Assembly: GCF_022095615.2 (NCBI RefSeq)
Contig: NZ_CP155559.1
Coordinates: forward strand, 1,113,501 to 1,177,500
Source of the DNA: Bacillus thuringiensis
GTDB lineage: Bacteria > Bacillota > Bacilli > Bacillales > Bacillaceae_G
DNA: 64,000 nucleotides
Reading direction: 5' to 3'
The notes under the pieces were generated by a model. The model saw only the letters and a program-made list of their open reading frames with translations. It was not told the DNA's origin and made no database searches. This document shows, piece by piece, positions 9,489 to 17,065 of this stretch (positions are counted from its first letter, which is position 1; each line of letters starts with the position of its first letter). The translations under genes were made by a program, and so were the position numbers.

Positions 9489-9532
9489 CTTAAGGTTATC
9501 TTAAGGTTCAACTTAATATAACTAAAGGTTTG
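9489..9532 (+). promoter_or_regulatory. Tandem 11-bp direct repeats upstream of the OB-fold/YIP1 pair
   Basis: Four consecutive 11-base units start at 9489, 9500, 9511 and 9522. The first two are CTTAAGGTTAT and CTTAAGGTTCA, and the fourth is CTAAAGGTTTG; the third is degenerate. An 11-bp repeat period is typical of OmpR/PhoB-family response-regulator sites. They lie 48-91 bp before the start at 9580 and upstream of a TATATA -10-like sequence, as expected for an activator site. The binder is unknown; the nearby response regulator is a candidate. Confidence 0.5.
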
Positions 9533-9579
9533 TTTCTTACAATGGCTTATATAGAAAATGACATAAAGGAGAAACAAAT

Positions 9580-9996
9580 ATGAAAACAGTATTGAAGTGG
9601 GGATGTTTAACACTTTTAGTTCTTTCCTTATTAGGAGGAGCGGGAATTTATTTTCTAGGGAAAGAAATATGGGGACAAGTAGATCAATCGATTCAAAATC
9701 CTTCAAAAGATATGATCATTGCTGTTAGCGCAGAGCAATATATAAAAGACTATATGGAAGATGAAGATGGGAAAAAATATAGCGGGAAATTCGTTGAAGT
9801 ATCAGGGACAATTAAAGAAGTTGGAGAGAGGTATGTTGAACTAGAAGGGGAGAAACGGATTGTAGTAAAGTTGCAAAAAGATGTGCAAACATCGGAATTA
9901 AAAGTAGGAGAAGCAATTACGATTCGTGGATTTGAAGCTGGTTTTGTAAAAGAAGATGGGTATATTCAAATTTGGAAAGGTATTATTGTGAAATAA
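9580..9996 (+). CDS. Membrane-anchored OB-fold (tRNA_anti-like) protein
   Basis: A 138-residue protein with one N-terminal membrane segment (about 7-28) and a C-terminal OB-fold of the tRNA_anti-like type (about 48-138: KFVEVSGTIKEVGERYVELEG...GEAITIRGFEAGF). Such small surface-exposed OB-fold proteins are widespread and lack a defined ligand. ATG at 9580 follows AAAGGAGAAA. A YIP1-family gene starts 36 bp downstream, so the two are probably one operon controlled by the tandem repeats upstream. Confidence 0.75.
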   Translation: MKTVLKWGCLTLLVLSLLGGAGIYFLGKEIWGQVDQSIQNPSKDMIIAVSAEQYIKDYMEDEDGKKYSGKFVEVSGTIKEVGERYVELEGEKRIVVKLQKDVQTSELKVGEAITIRGFEAGFVKEDGYIQIWKGIIVK

Positions 9997-10032
9997 TGAA
10001 AAAAATAGAGAAACTAGAAGGGAATAAGAATT

Positions 10033-10686
10033 ATGAGTGAACAAGCAGAAAAGAAGCCATCTATATTTGGAATGATAGGGAATCCTGTTTTGCAATATAA
10101 GAGAATGAAAAATGATATAAAGATAACGAAAGTATTACTTATCGTATTAATTTTATCAGGTATGGCAGGGACAATACAAATATACGCCCATGAAAGAACG
10201 CAAGAAGGGATGCAAAAGGCAGCCGAAATCGCAGAAATTTCTGGCTCAGGTGTCTCTTTATGGGCTACATTAGGAATGGGATTTGGGGTTGCGTTTATAA
10301 TGGCGCTGTTTGGATATTTGTTTACAGCACTTGTTTATAAAGCATTATTAATGTTTACGGAGAGCTATGCGACATACAAAACAATATTATGCCTTACTTT
10401 GTATGTGAGCATTATTACGGTGCTAGGAAGGTTTTGTAATGCACTCATTGCTGTTGGACTAGGCGGAAGTGGAAAAGAAGCATACACAAGCTTAGCTGGT
10501 TTATTTGAAAAAGGTACGATGTTATATGCAATTGGGAGCAAGTTTGAATTATTCTCCATTTGGGCATTGATCGTAACAGCGGTTGGTTTACAAATTGTGG
10601 CGGGAGTTAGCAAAAGGCAAGCGATGGTTATAACTGTGGTGTTCTTTAGTTTATCAGTTTTGTTTGGAGCAATCCGTTATATGTAA
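10033..10686 (+). CDS. YIP1-family membrane protein
   Basis: A 217-residue protein with about five hydrophobic segments (roughly 35-53, 76-105, 113-140, 160-186 and 192-214) and a soluble N terminus containing the PxxQYKRMK pattern seen in YIP1-domain proteins. No enzymatic residues stand out. It follows the OB-fold gene on the same strand and shares a terminator region with the convergent histidine kinase. A link to envelope stress through the adjacent two-component system is plausible but inferred from position only. Confidence 0.72.
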   Translation: MSEQAEKKPSIFGMIGNPVLQYKRMKNDIKITKVLLIVLILSGMAGTIQIYAHERTQEGMQKAAEIAEISGSGVSLWATLGMGFGVAFIMALFGYLFTALVYKALLMFTESYATYKTILCLTLYVSIITVLGRFCNALIAVGLGGSGKEAYTSLAGLFEKGTMLYAIGSKFELFSIWALIVTAVGLQIVAGVSKRQAMVITVVFFSLSVLFGAIRYM

Positions 10687-10715
10687 AAAGACTACGATTT
10701 CGCGTAGTCTTTTTT
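10685..10715. terminator. Bidirectional terminator between the YIP1 gene and the histidine kinase
   Basis: AAAAAGACTACG and CGTAGTCTTTTTT arms around a short loop, A/T-rich on both sides, between convergent genes. Confidence 0.85.
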
Positions 10716-12099
10716 ATTTTTGCTTTGGTAAAGTAATGATAAAGCGAGTTCCGGTATCCGTTTCACTTTGAGCAGTAATTTCCCCGTGATGTAATTCGAT
10801 AATCCGTTTTGAAATGGCCAGGCCTAACCCGCTTCCGCCATCGCTACTACGAGCGGCGTCACCTCTTACAAATTCAAGAAAGATGCGATTGATTGTATCG
10901 GAGGGGATACCGACGCCATCGTCTTGAATTTGAAGAGTAATTGTGTCTTCTGTTTCCGAAAGAGAGATAGTAAGTTTCGTTCCGATAGGATTATATTTCA
11001 AGGCATTTATAATAATATTTCCTATAGCGCGTTCCATTTGTTTTCGATCCAGTTGAATGATACTTGGATGTTCTAAAAGTTGTAAATCCAATGCGAAGTT
11101 TTTTGCTTCTATTTCCCCGTAGTACGTGACAATCGTTTCTTTAATAAATTCGGTGATGTCTTCAGGCTGTCGGTCCAATTTATATACAGGGTTGTCTAAT
11201 TTTGTGAAATGTAATAAATCCTGAATCAAGTTATCTAACTGCAATGATTTATCGTGGATATAAGTTAAATACTTCTTCTGTTGTTGCTCATCCATTGAAT
11301 GATCCACTAATGCTTTAGAATAGCCTGCAATCGAAGTCATTGGCGTACGGATATCGTGTGTAATATCACGAAGCAACCTTTTTTTATTTTCTTCGCTTTT
11401 TATTTTTTCCTCTTGTGCGATTTGTAGCTCATGAGCCATATAGTTGAAAGCATTTTTAATTTCTTCAATCTCATGATACGTTTGAAATTGAAGTTTGTTG
11501 GAATAATCGCCTTCTGTCATCTTCTTAATACCAATTTGAATCTTTTTCATTGGTCTAGATAACTTTCGAATAGAGAAGAAGAGCAATAAGCTGTTAACGC
11601 ATAAAAAGAAAACGAAAGCAATACCGAAAGCTTGAAAAGCGTAAACGCCAATATTTTCGAATAGCTTTTTCGTGGCTTCTTGCTGAGGTAGTTTAACGAT
11701 GCAAAAATAGGGTTGCTCATCATTACCAGTAAAAGGAGTGATATTCATACTATAGTCTTGAGAGTTTGTTTCGTCGGTATTCATGTAATGTTGCAAATTA
11801 TTTAATGTATACTCAGTTACGGCATCTTGCTTCTCACCAATAACATGAACAACTTTATTGTTTTGAATAATCTCGATCCAGCCGCCAGCCTTTAAAACAG
11901 CGTCTCCTCGTATTTCTTTATAATTACTTTGGACGATATCTTTCGCTTCAATGTTGAGAAGTGCAGGCTCTCGTTCGATGTCATGAGAAAGTCGAATCAG
12001 AATAAAACTAATAAAAATGACAACTGAAATAATGGTAACGGCGATAATGGCGAAATAATTAATGACGAAGATAGAAAATAGGCTACTATTTCGCTTCAT
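10714..12099 (-). CDS. Two-component sensor histidine kinase
   Basis: A 461-residue membrane sensor. Two transmembrane helices (about 12-34 and 152-175) enclose an extracytoplasmic domain, followed by HAMP (about 176-228), HisKA with the phospho-acceptor in LRDITHDIRTPMTS, and a HATPase_c domain with N (NIIINALKYNP), G1 (DDGVGIP) and G2 (GSGLGLAIS) boxes. All catalytic motifs are intact. The start codon overlaps the end of the response-regulator gene by 4 bases (ATGA), so translation is probably coupled. The stimulus is unknown; neighbours suggest envelope monitoring. Confidence 0.92.
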   Translation of the reverse strand: MKRNSSLFSIFVINYFAIIAVTIISVVIFISFILIRLSHDIEREPALLNIEAKDIVQSNYKEIRGDAVLKAGGWIEIIQNNKVVHVIGEKQDAVTEYTLNNLQHYMNTDETNSQDYSMNITPFTGNDEQPYFCIVKLPQQEATKKLFENIGVYAFQAFGIAFVFFLCVNSLLLFFSIRKLSRPMKKIQIGIKKMTEGDYSNKLQFQTYHEIEEIKNAFNYMAHELQIAQEEKIKSEENKKRLLRDITHDIRTPMTSIAGYSKALVDHSMDEQQQKKYLTYIHDKSLQLDNLIQDLLHFTKLDNPVYKLDRQPEDITEFIKETIVTYYGEIEAKNFALDLQLLEHPSIIQLDRKQMERAIGNIIINALKYNPIGTKLTISLSETEDTITLQIQDDGVGIPSDTINRIFLEFVRGDAARSSDGGSGLGLAISKRIIELHHGEITAQSETDTGTRFIITLPKQK

Positions 12100-12791
12100 G
12101 TTGATACCTTGAAAATATAACCGAGCCCACGAATTGTTTGTAAATAGGTAGGTTTTTTGCTGTTTTCTTCAATCTTGTCTCTTAAGTTGCTAATGTGAAC
12201 CATAATTGTATTGTCATCTCCGAAATAGTCTTCTTCCCAAACCTTTTCGAATAATTGACGCTTCGTAAAAACGTGATTTGGATTGCTCATAAATAATTCA
12301 AGTAGCTTATATTCTGTAGAAGTTAAAGTAATAGTGTTTGCATTTTTACAAACATGGCAGCTTGCTGTATCGAGCTGTAAGTCGCCTAACGTAATGACTT
12401 GTTGCTTCGTTAGAGTTTGATTGAATTGATAGTGTCTGCGTAATTGAGCTTGCACTCTCGCAACAAGTTCAAGTGGATCAAAAGGCTTCGTAATATAGTC
12501 ATCTGCTCCTAAATCAAGTCCTAAAATTTTATCGTAACCTTCACTTTTCGCCGAGATTAAAATGATTGGAAGTGTTTTTATTTTACGAACTTCTTTTACT
12601 AAATGATAGCCGTTTAGTTTTGGCATCATAATGTCGGCAATGAGTAAATCAATTGTTTCATTTTTGATTATCTGCAGGGCTTCTTCGCCTTCAAAGGCTT
12701 TTATAATATGAAAATTTTCACGTGATAAATAAAGCTCAATAAGCTCTACAATTTCTTTTTCATCATCAGCGATTAAAATTCTTTTTGTCAT
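12096..12791 (-). CDS. OmpR/PhoB-family response regulator
   Basis: A 231-residue DNA-binding response regulator. The receiver domain has the acidic pair (ADDEKE), the phospho-accepting aspartate in DLLIADIMMPKLNGY and the KPFDPLELVARV lysine region. A winged-helix Trans_reg_C domain (about 130-229) follows. An in-frame TTG at 12806 overlaps the AAGGAGA ribosome site, so ATG at 12791 is the true start. It is the first gene of an operon with the histidine kinase. Its targets are not shown by the sequence, though the 11-bp repeats at 9489 fit this family. Confidence 0.93.
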   Translation of the reverse strand: MTKRILIADDEKEIVELIELYLSRENFHIIKAFEGEEALQIIKNETIDLLIADIMMPKLNGYHLVKEVRKIKTLPIILISAKSEGYDKILGLDLGADDYITKPFDPLELVARVQAQLRRHYQFNQTLTKQQVITLGDLQLDTASCHVCKNANTITLTSTEYKLLELFMSNPNHVFTKRQLFEKVWEEDYFGDDNTIMVHISNLRDKIEENSKKPTYLQTIRGLGYIFKVST

Positions 12792-12946
12792 GATGTCTCC
12801 TTGCAATGTATTTAATGAGTATTATGTACGTTCAACACTTATATATCATAGTCGTTTTACATAAATGGAAGCAAATTAAAATATGACAATTAATATTAAA
12901 TAAATTGTCATATAAAATTCAAAATTATATTAGAAATAATATTTAT

Positions 12947-12961
12947 TTAGAATAATTATTT
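12947..12961. promoter_or_regulatory. PerR-like box upstream of hemH
   Basis: TTAGAATAATTATTT matches 11 of 14 defined positions of the PerR consensus TTATAATNATTATAA and abuts the -35 of the hemH promoter. PerR control of heme and catalase genes is established in Bacillus; use of this site is inferred. Confidence 0.5.
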
Positions 12962-12989
12962 TGACGTACTTATTATTAGTTGTTATAAT
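12961..12989 (+). promoter_or_regulatory. SigA promoter of hemH
   Basis: TTGACG (12961-12966), 17-base spacer, TATAAT (12984-12989); the predicted transcript start is about 50 bases before the hemH start codon. Confidence 0.75.
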
Positions 12990-13005
12990 TGGAAACAAAT
13001 GTTCT

Positions 13006-13020
13006 TGAAAAAGATTCTCA
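13006..13020. promoter_or_regulatory. Weak Fur/PerR-like box in the hemH leader
   Basis: TGAAAAAGATTCTCA matches 11 of 14 positions of the Fur 7-1-7 consensus TGATAATNATTATCA and sits between the predicted transcript start and the ribosome site. Such matches arise by chance in AT-rich DNA, so this is tentative. Confidence 0.25.
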
Positions 13021-13045
13021 TTTATAAAATTGAGGTGTTATATAG

Positions 13046-14005
13046 ATGACAAAGAAAAAAATAGGCTTACTCGTAATGGCATATGGAACGCCAGAATCAT
13101 TAGATGATGTAGAAGCGTACTACACACATATTCGCCACGGGCGTAAACCTTCCGAAGAAGCACTCCAAGATTTAATAGGGCGCTATAAAGCAATTGGAGG
13201 AATTTCACCACTTTCAAAAATTACGAAAGAGCAAGCGCATAAATTAACAGATTCAATGAATAATATGTTTACAGAGTATGAATTTACTTGTTACTTAGGC
13301 TTAAAACATATTGCCCCATTTATAGAAGATGCAGTAGAAGAGATGAAACGCGATGGAATTGAGCAGGCGATTAGTATCGTATTAGCTCCGCATTATTCTA
13401 CATTTAGCATTAAAGCGTATAATGACCGTGCTATTCTTCTTTCGGAAGAAATCGGTGGTCCTGTTATTGAACCAATTGAACAATGGTACGATGAACCGAA
13501 ATTTATTTCGTATTGGGCAGAGCAAATAAAAGAAACATTTACAAAGATTGAAGGCAAAGAGAAAGCTGTCGTAATTTTTTCAGCGCATAGTTTACCAGAA
13601 AAAATTATTGCGGTAGGTGACCCTTATGTAGAGCAATTGCAGCATACAGCGGATTTAATTGCAGAGGCTGCAAATATTCATCACTATACAATTGGTTGGC
13701 AAAGTGCTGGAAATACACCTGATCCATGGATTGGGCCGGATGTGCAAGATTTAACGAGAGATTTATTTGAAGAGCGTGGATATGAATCTTTCATATATTG
13801 TCCGGTTGGCTTTGTGGCAGAGCATTTAGAAGTTTTATATGACAATGATTACGAATGTAAAGTTGTAACTGATGAATTAAATGTGGCATATTTTAGACCA
13901 AATATGCCAAATTCACAATCTGTATTTATCGATTGCTTAACTGAAATTGTTTCCAAAAAAATGAAGGGAATAGTTGACAAGAACCTAGTTTTAAATAATA
14001 ATTAA
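13046..14005 (+). CDS. hemH: Ferrochelatase (coproporphyrin III type)
   Basis: A 319-residue cytosolic enzyme that inserts iron into the porphyrin in heme synthesis; Bacilli use coproporphyrin III as substrate. It has the N-terminal VMAYGTPES, the metal-site histidine in [12 protein letters not shown] and the glutamate of [17 protein letters not shown]. Length is typical. ATG at 13046 follows GAGGTG. It is 58 bp upstream of katA and transcribed in the same direction, coupling heme supply to the heme enzyme catalase. This is not the usual hemEHY operon position, so it may be an additional hemH copy. Confidence 0.93.
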   Translation: MTKKKIGLLVMAYGTPESLDDVEAYYTHIRHGRKPSEEALQDLIGRYKAIGGISPLSKITKEQAHKLTDSMNNMFTEYEFTCYLGLKHIAPFIEDAVEEMKRDGIEQAISIVLAPHYSTFSIKAYNDRAILLSEEIGGPVIEPIEQWYDEPKFISYWAEQIKETFTKIEGKEKAVVIFSAHSLPEKIIAVGDPYVEQLQHTADLIAEAANIHHYTIGWQSAGNTPDPWIGPDVQDLTRDLFEERGYESFIYCPVGFVAEHLEVLYDNDYECKVVTDELNVAYFRPNMPNSQSVFIDCLTEIVSKKMKGIVDKNLVLNNN

Positions 14006-14006
14006 T

Positions 14007-14021
14007 TTATAATAATTTTAA
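14007..14021. promoter_or_regulatory. PerR box upstream of katA
   Basis: TTATAATAATTTTAA matches 13 of 14 defined positions of the PerR consensus and lies just after the hemH stop. A TTGACA (13974-13979) inside the end of hemH could provide a katA-specific -35, in which case this box covers the promoter downstream end. PerR repression of catalase is well established. Confidence 0.7.
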
Positions 14022-14063
14022 ATAAATAATAATTACTATGAGAGAAAGAGGAGGATCCCCTAG

Positions 14064-15530
14064 ATGAATCCAAATAATCGCTTAACAACAAACCAAGGTG
14101 CTCCAGTTGGAGACAACCAAAATTCTCGTACAGCTGGTCGCCGTGGACCGGTATTATTAGAAGACTATCATTTAGTAGAAAAACTGGCTCACTTTGATCG
14201 TGAACGTATTCCAGAGCGCGTTGTGCATGCACGTGGTGCAGGTGCTCACGGTGTATTCGTAACGAAAAACAGCATGAAGCAATATACGAAAGCAGCATTT
14301 TTACAAAATGAAGGAACTGAAACGCCTGTATTTGTTCGTTTCTCAACGGTTATTCATGGTCAAGGTTCTCCGGAAACAGCTCGTGACCCACGCGGGTTCG
14401 CTGTTAAATTTTATACAGAAGAAGGAAATTACGATATCGTAGGTAACCATTTACCAGTCTTCTTCATCCGTGATGCAATTAAATTCCCTGATATGGTGCA
14501 TTCTTTAAAACCAGCACCTGATACAAATATTCAAACACCAGATCGTTACTGGGATTTCATGACGTTAACGCCAGAATCTACACATATGATGACATGGGTA
14601 TTCTCTGATTATGGTACACCAGCAAGCTACCGCGAAATGGAAGGTTTCGGTGTCCATTCATTTAAATGGATTAATGCAGAAGGTAAAATTGTCTACATTA
14701 AATATCACTGGAAACCACAGCAAAATGTACGTAACTTAAGTGCAAAAGAAGTGCAAGAAGTACAAGGAAAAGACTTTAACCATGCAACTCGTGACTTGTT
14801 CGATGCGATTGAAAAAGGAAATTATCCGAAATGGGATTTACACGTACAAGTGATGCAACTAGAAGAAACGGATTCTTTAGATTTCGATCCATTAGACCCG
14901 ACTAAAGTATGGCCAGAAGATCGCTTCCCATTAATCGAAGTAGGGACAATGACGTTAAATCGTAACCCGAAAAACTTCTTCGCAGAAGTAGAGCAGGTGG
15001 CGTTCTCTCCAAGTGCAACTGTAAATGGTATTGAACCATCTGAAGACAAATTATTACAAGGTCGTTTATTCTCTTATCCAGATACACAGCGTTATCGCCT
15101 TGGTGCAAATTACTTACAAATTCCTGTAAACTGCCCATACGCAGCTGTTCGTAACCAACAACGTGATGGTGCGATGCAAATCGATCAAAATCCATCTACA
15201 ATCAACTACGAACCGAGCCGTCACACTGAAAATCCAGTTGAAGACCCGACTTACCGCGATTCAACTATGAAAGTAGAAGGCTATGTATCTCGTGAAAAAA
15301 TTGAGAAACCAAATGATTTCAAACAAGCAGGTGAGCGTTACCGTTCATTCTCTAAAGAAGAGCAAGAAAACTTAATTGCAAACTTAACAAATGACTTAAA
15401 AGACGTAAATGAACGCACGAAATTACTAGCTGTTTGTAACTTCTTCCGTGCAGATCAAGAGTACGGTATGCGTTTAGCGCAAGCGTTAAATGTTGATATT
15501 ACGCAATATGTAGGAAATGCTCCGAAATAA
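14064..15530 (+). CDS. katA: Vegetative monofunctional heme catalase
   Basis: A 488-residue small-subunit clade catalase that converts hydrogen peroxide to water and oxygen. The distal active site is present (FDRERIPERVVHARGAGAHG, catalytic His) and so is the proximal heme-ligand signature RLFSYPDTQRYRLG with its tyrosine. Length is normal for the clade and there is no C-terminal flavodoxin-like extension. ATG at 14064 follows AGAGGAGG. A near-perfect PerR box precedes it and a strong hairpin terminator follows, so it ends the hemH-katA unit. Confidence 0.96.
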   Translation: MNPNNRLTTNQGAPVGDNQNSRTAGRRGPVLLEDYHLVEKLAHFDRERIPERVVHARGAGAHGVFVTKNSMKQYTKAAFLQNEGTETPVFVRFSTVIHGQGSPETARDPRGFAVKFYTEEGNYDIVGNHLPVFFIRDAIKFPDMVHSLKPAPDTNIQTPDRYWDFMTLTPESTHMMTWVFSDYGTPASYREMEGFGVHSFKWINAEGKIVYIKYHWKPQQNVRNLSAKEVQEVQGKDFNHATRDLFDAIEKGNYPKWDLHVQVMQLEETDSLDFDPLDPTKVWPEDRFPLIEVGTMTLNRNPKNFFAEVEQVAFSPSATVNGIEPSEDKLLQGRLFSYPDTQRYRLGANYLQIPVNCPYAAVRNQQRDGAMQIDQNPSTINYEPSRHTENPVEDPTYRDSTMKVEGYVSREKIEKPNDFKQAGERYRSFSKEEQENLIANLTNDLKDVNERTKLLAVCNFFRADQEYGMRLAQALNVDITQYVGNAPK

Positions 15531-15536
15531 ATAGGA

Positions 15537-15566
15537 AAAGACGACTGTTAAACAGTCGTCTTTTTT
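15537..15566 (+). terminator. katA terminator
   Basis: AAAAGACGACTGTT and AACAGTCGTCTTTTTT form an almost loopless strong stem ending in a T run. Confidence 0.9.
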
Positions 15567-15570
15567 GTGT

Positions 15571-15623
15571 GTAAAAGATGTTTTACATGCGGGGTGAAAG
15601 ATGTTATACTCTTGTCAAACAAG
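15571..15623 (+). promoter_or_regulatory. SigA promoter with two small palindromes before the 101-aa membrane-protein gene
   Basis: TTTACA (15582-15587), 17-base spacer and TATACT (15605-15610) form a strong promoter. GTAAAAGATGTTTTAC (15571-15586, 6-4-6 inverted repeat) overlaps the -35, and CTTGTCAAACAAG (15611-15623, 5-3-5) lies at the predicted transcript start. Both could be operator half-sites; the regulator is not recognisable. Confidence 0.5.
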
Positions 15624-15648
15624 TTTTACATATAAGAGGTGTATTTTG

Positions 15649-15954
15649 ATGGATGTTTTGATTTTTATTATTGCGTTAAGTGTCTTTTTATTTGTATTGT
15701 TTGCTATTATAAAAATGTTTATAGCGATTGGGAAACAAGGTGATGAGCGCGCTGCGTTTATAAAAAATAAAGCGATGGCTGAGACGTTTCAAATTGCGAT
15801 GGGGTTAATGGTACTTGAGATGATCCCTTTTATTTATCATCGTTTTAATGAAACGGTAGGAACACCGTTTAATCCAGTTCGCTTTTTAGCTGTAATAGCT
15901 GTGGCGTTTCTTATTATCTTAAGTGCGAATAAAAGGAAATACGGTGATTCGTAA
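15649..15954 (+). CDS. Small membrane protein, unknown function
   Basis: A 101-residue protein with three hydrophobic segments (about 2-25, 46-62 and 76-95). An in-frame ATG at 15601 sits inside the promoter, so ATG at 15649, preceded by AGAGGTG, is the start. I do not recognise the family. It is a single gene with a well-formed, possibly repressed promoter. Confidence 0.72.
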   Translation: MDVLIFIIALSVFLFVLFAIIKMFIAIGKQGDERAAFIKNKAMAETFQIAMGLMVLEMIPFIYHRFNETVGTPFNPVRFLAVIAVAFLIILSANKRKYGDS

Positions 15955-15959
15955 GTTAC

Positions 15960-16140
15960 GTGGGGGATTTTTCGTTTTCGATATGTCGGAATTTGTTGGT
16001 AAATCGATATATCTGACTAATCGCTGATATATTCTCTCAAATACCAGGTCGGTTATTGAGAGGCCTATGTAACAAGTCCTCATTATTTAATAAAGCTAAG
16101 TGGCCTGAGTTCTACAGTAGATAGAAACTCAGGCCTTTTT
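15960..16140 (+). other. Structured intergenic element ending in a terminator (candidate small RNA or dispersed repeat)
   Basis: Between two convergent genes lie about 180 bases without an ORF. They contain TCGATATGTCGGA and TCGATATATCTGA as an imperfect direct repeat, a CTCTCAA...TTGAGAG hairpin (about 16034-16062) and a final GGCCTGAGTT...AACTCAGGCC stem with a T run (16101-16140). The arrangement of several stems plus an intrinsic terminator suits either a small RNA or one of the short mobile repeats of the B. cereus group. I cannot tell which without a genome search. Confidence 0.4.
16101..16140 (+). terminator. Intrinsic terminator at the end of the structured intergenic element
   Basis: Ten-base perfect stem GGCCTGAGTT/AACTCAGGCC followed by TTTTT. 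Confidence 0.8.
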
Positions 16141-16294
16141 ATGCAAAAAATTTATGAAATCTTTTTGGAATAAAACTGAGGACAAGAAAAAGTGCGAATT
16201 CACCTAAAATAGCGACAATGATATTGAATAAGAAGGTGCGAAAATTTACAGTAATATGATTAAGAATAGCGTATTTCCAATAGGATAAGCTCAT
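16139..16294 (-). CDS. 51-residue single-helix membrane protein
   Basis: A 51-residue peptide with one long hydrophobic segment (about 19-43) and a basic C-terminal tail (FIPKRFHKFFA). Extended starts up to 16384 are possible, but ATG at 16294 has a GGGAGTG ribosome site at correct spacing and gives a compact protein. No family is recognised. Confidence 0.5.
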   Translation of the reverse strand: MSLSYWKYAILNHITVNFRTFLFNIIVAILGEFALFLVLSFIPKRFHKFFA

Positions 16295-16519
16295 GAAAAT
16301 CACTCCCTGTGGCATTTTTTTAATAGTATATAAAATTTGTTTCGTAAAAGTGCATGTATTAGTTTGTAATTTGTAAAAAAACAAAATGATTTCTCAATGT
16401 AATCTCAACAATTGAGTAAGAATATGATGGAATATATTGCCTATATCCTTGCATAAGAATAGAAAAGTTCACAAAAATTATCTGAATTAACATAAAATTT
16501 ACAAAAAACTAATAAATTG

Positions 16520-16548
16520 TTGAAATAATACAAACGAAAATATATACT
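16520..16548 (+). promoter_or_regulatory. SigA promoter of the P-type ATPase module
   Basis: TTGAAA (16520-16525), 17-base spacer, TATACT (16543-16548). TATATAC occurs twice here, 13 bases apart, overlapping the -10 and the predicted start, which could be an operator. The transcript would have a leader of about 110 bases. The 16385-16519 stretch upstream shows nothing but AT-rich DNA. Confidence 0.65.
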
Positions 16549-16663
16549 CGATATATACTTTTTACAAAAAAAGGATGTGATAAAGAGGATTACATGTGTA
16601 CTTAGCTGTATAGATTTGGTCTATTTTGTGGATTTGAAAAAAATTAAGTGAGGAGAAATGTAC

Positions 16664-17014
16664 ATGTTTAGATTTATGAAATCACCAATCGGTATAGCGG
16701 TTGGGGTAGCGGCGGTTATATTAGCGTCACCGAAAGCGAGAAAGGCACTAAGAAAACTAGCGGTAAAAACAGTATCTGCTTTTCTTGGTGCAAAAGAACA
16801 AATGCAAAGTGCTGGTGCAGAAATGGAAGAAGCGTTACCGAAAGTGAAAGAAGCGGCACATAAAGTGGCAGTAAAAACAGTTTCACCAATTATCGGAGCA
16901 GTAGAAGCGGTTCCGACTACGATTTCTAAATTCCAGGAAAAGTGGGTATCTCGTTTAAATGCATATCATTCCAATGAGAGTATGGATTACGAAAGCTTAC
17001 CTGTCACTCCTTAA
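16664..17014 (+). CDS. Small helical membrane-associated protein of the P-type ATPase module
   Basis: A 116-residue protein with an N-terminal hydrophobic helix (about 8-22), a basic stretch (SPKARKALRK) and amphipathic helices. It contains an internal duplication: residues 31-45 and 67-81 share K-AVKTVS---GA-E (10 of 15 identical). ATG at 16664 is 7 bases after AGGAGA, whereas the ATG at 16658 is too close. It is the first gene of the ATPase operon, 51 bp before the ATPase. No function is known; a scaffold or regulatory subunit of the transporter is a reasonable inference from position. Confidence 0.75.
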   Translation: MFRFMKSPIGIAVGVAAVILASPKARKALRKLAVKTVSAFLGAKEQMQSAGAEMEEALPKVKEAAHKVAVKTVSPIIGAVEAVPTTISKFQEKWVSRLNAYHSNESMDYESLPVTP

Positions 17015-17065
17015 ATAGTAAGTGATGTTACTTCATTTACAAGAATAAGGATAAGGAGGATGATG

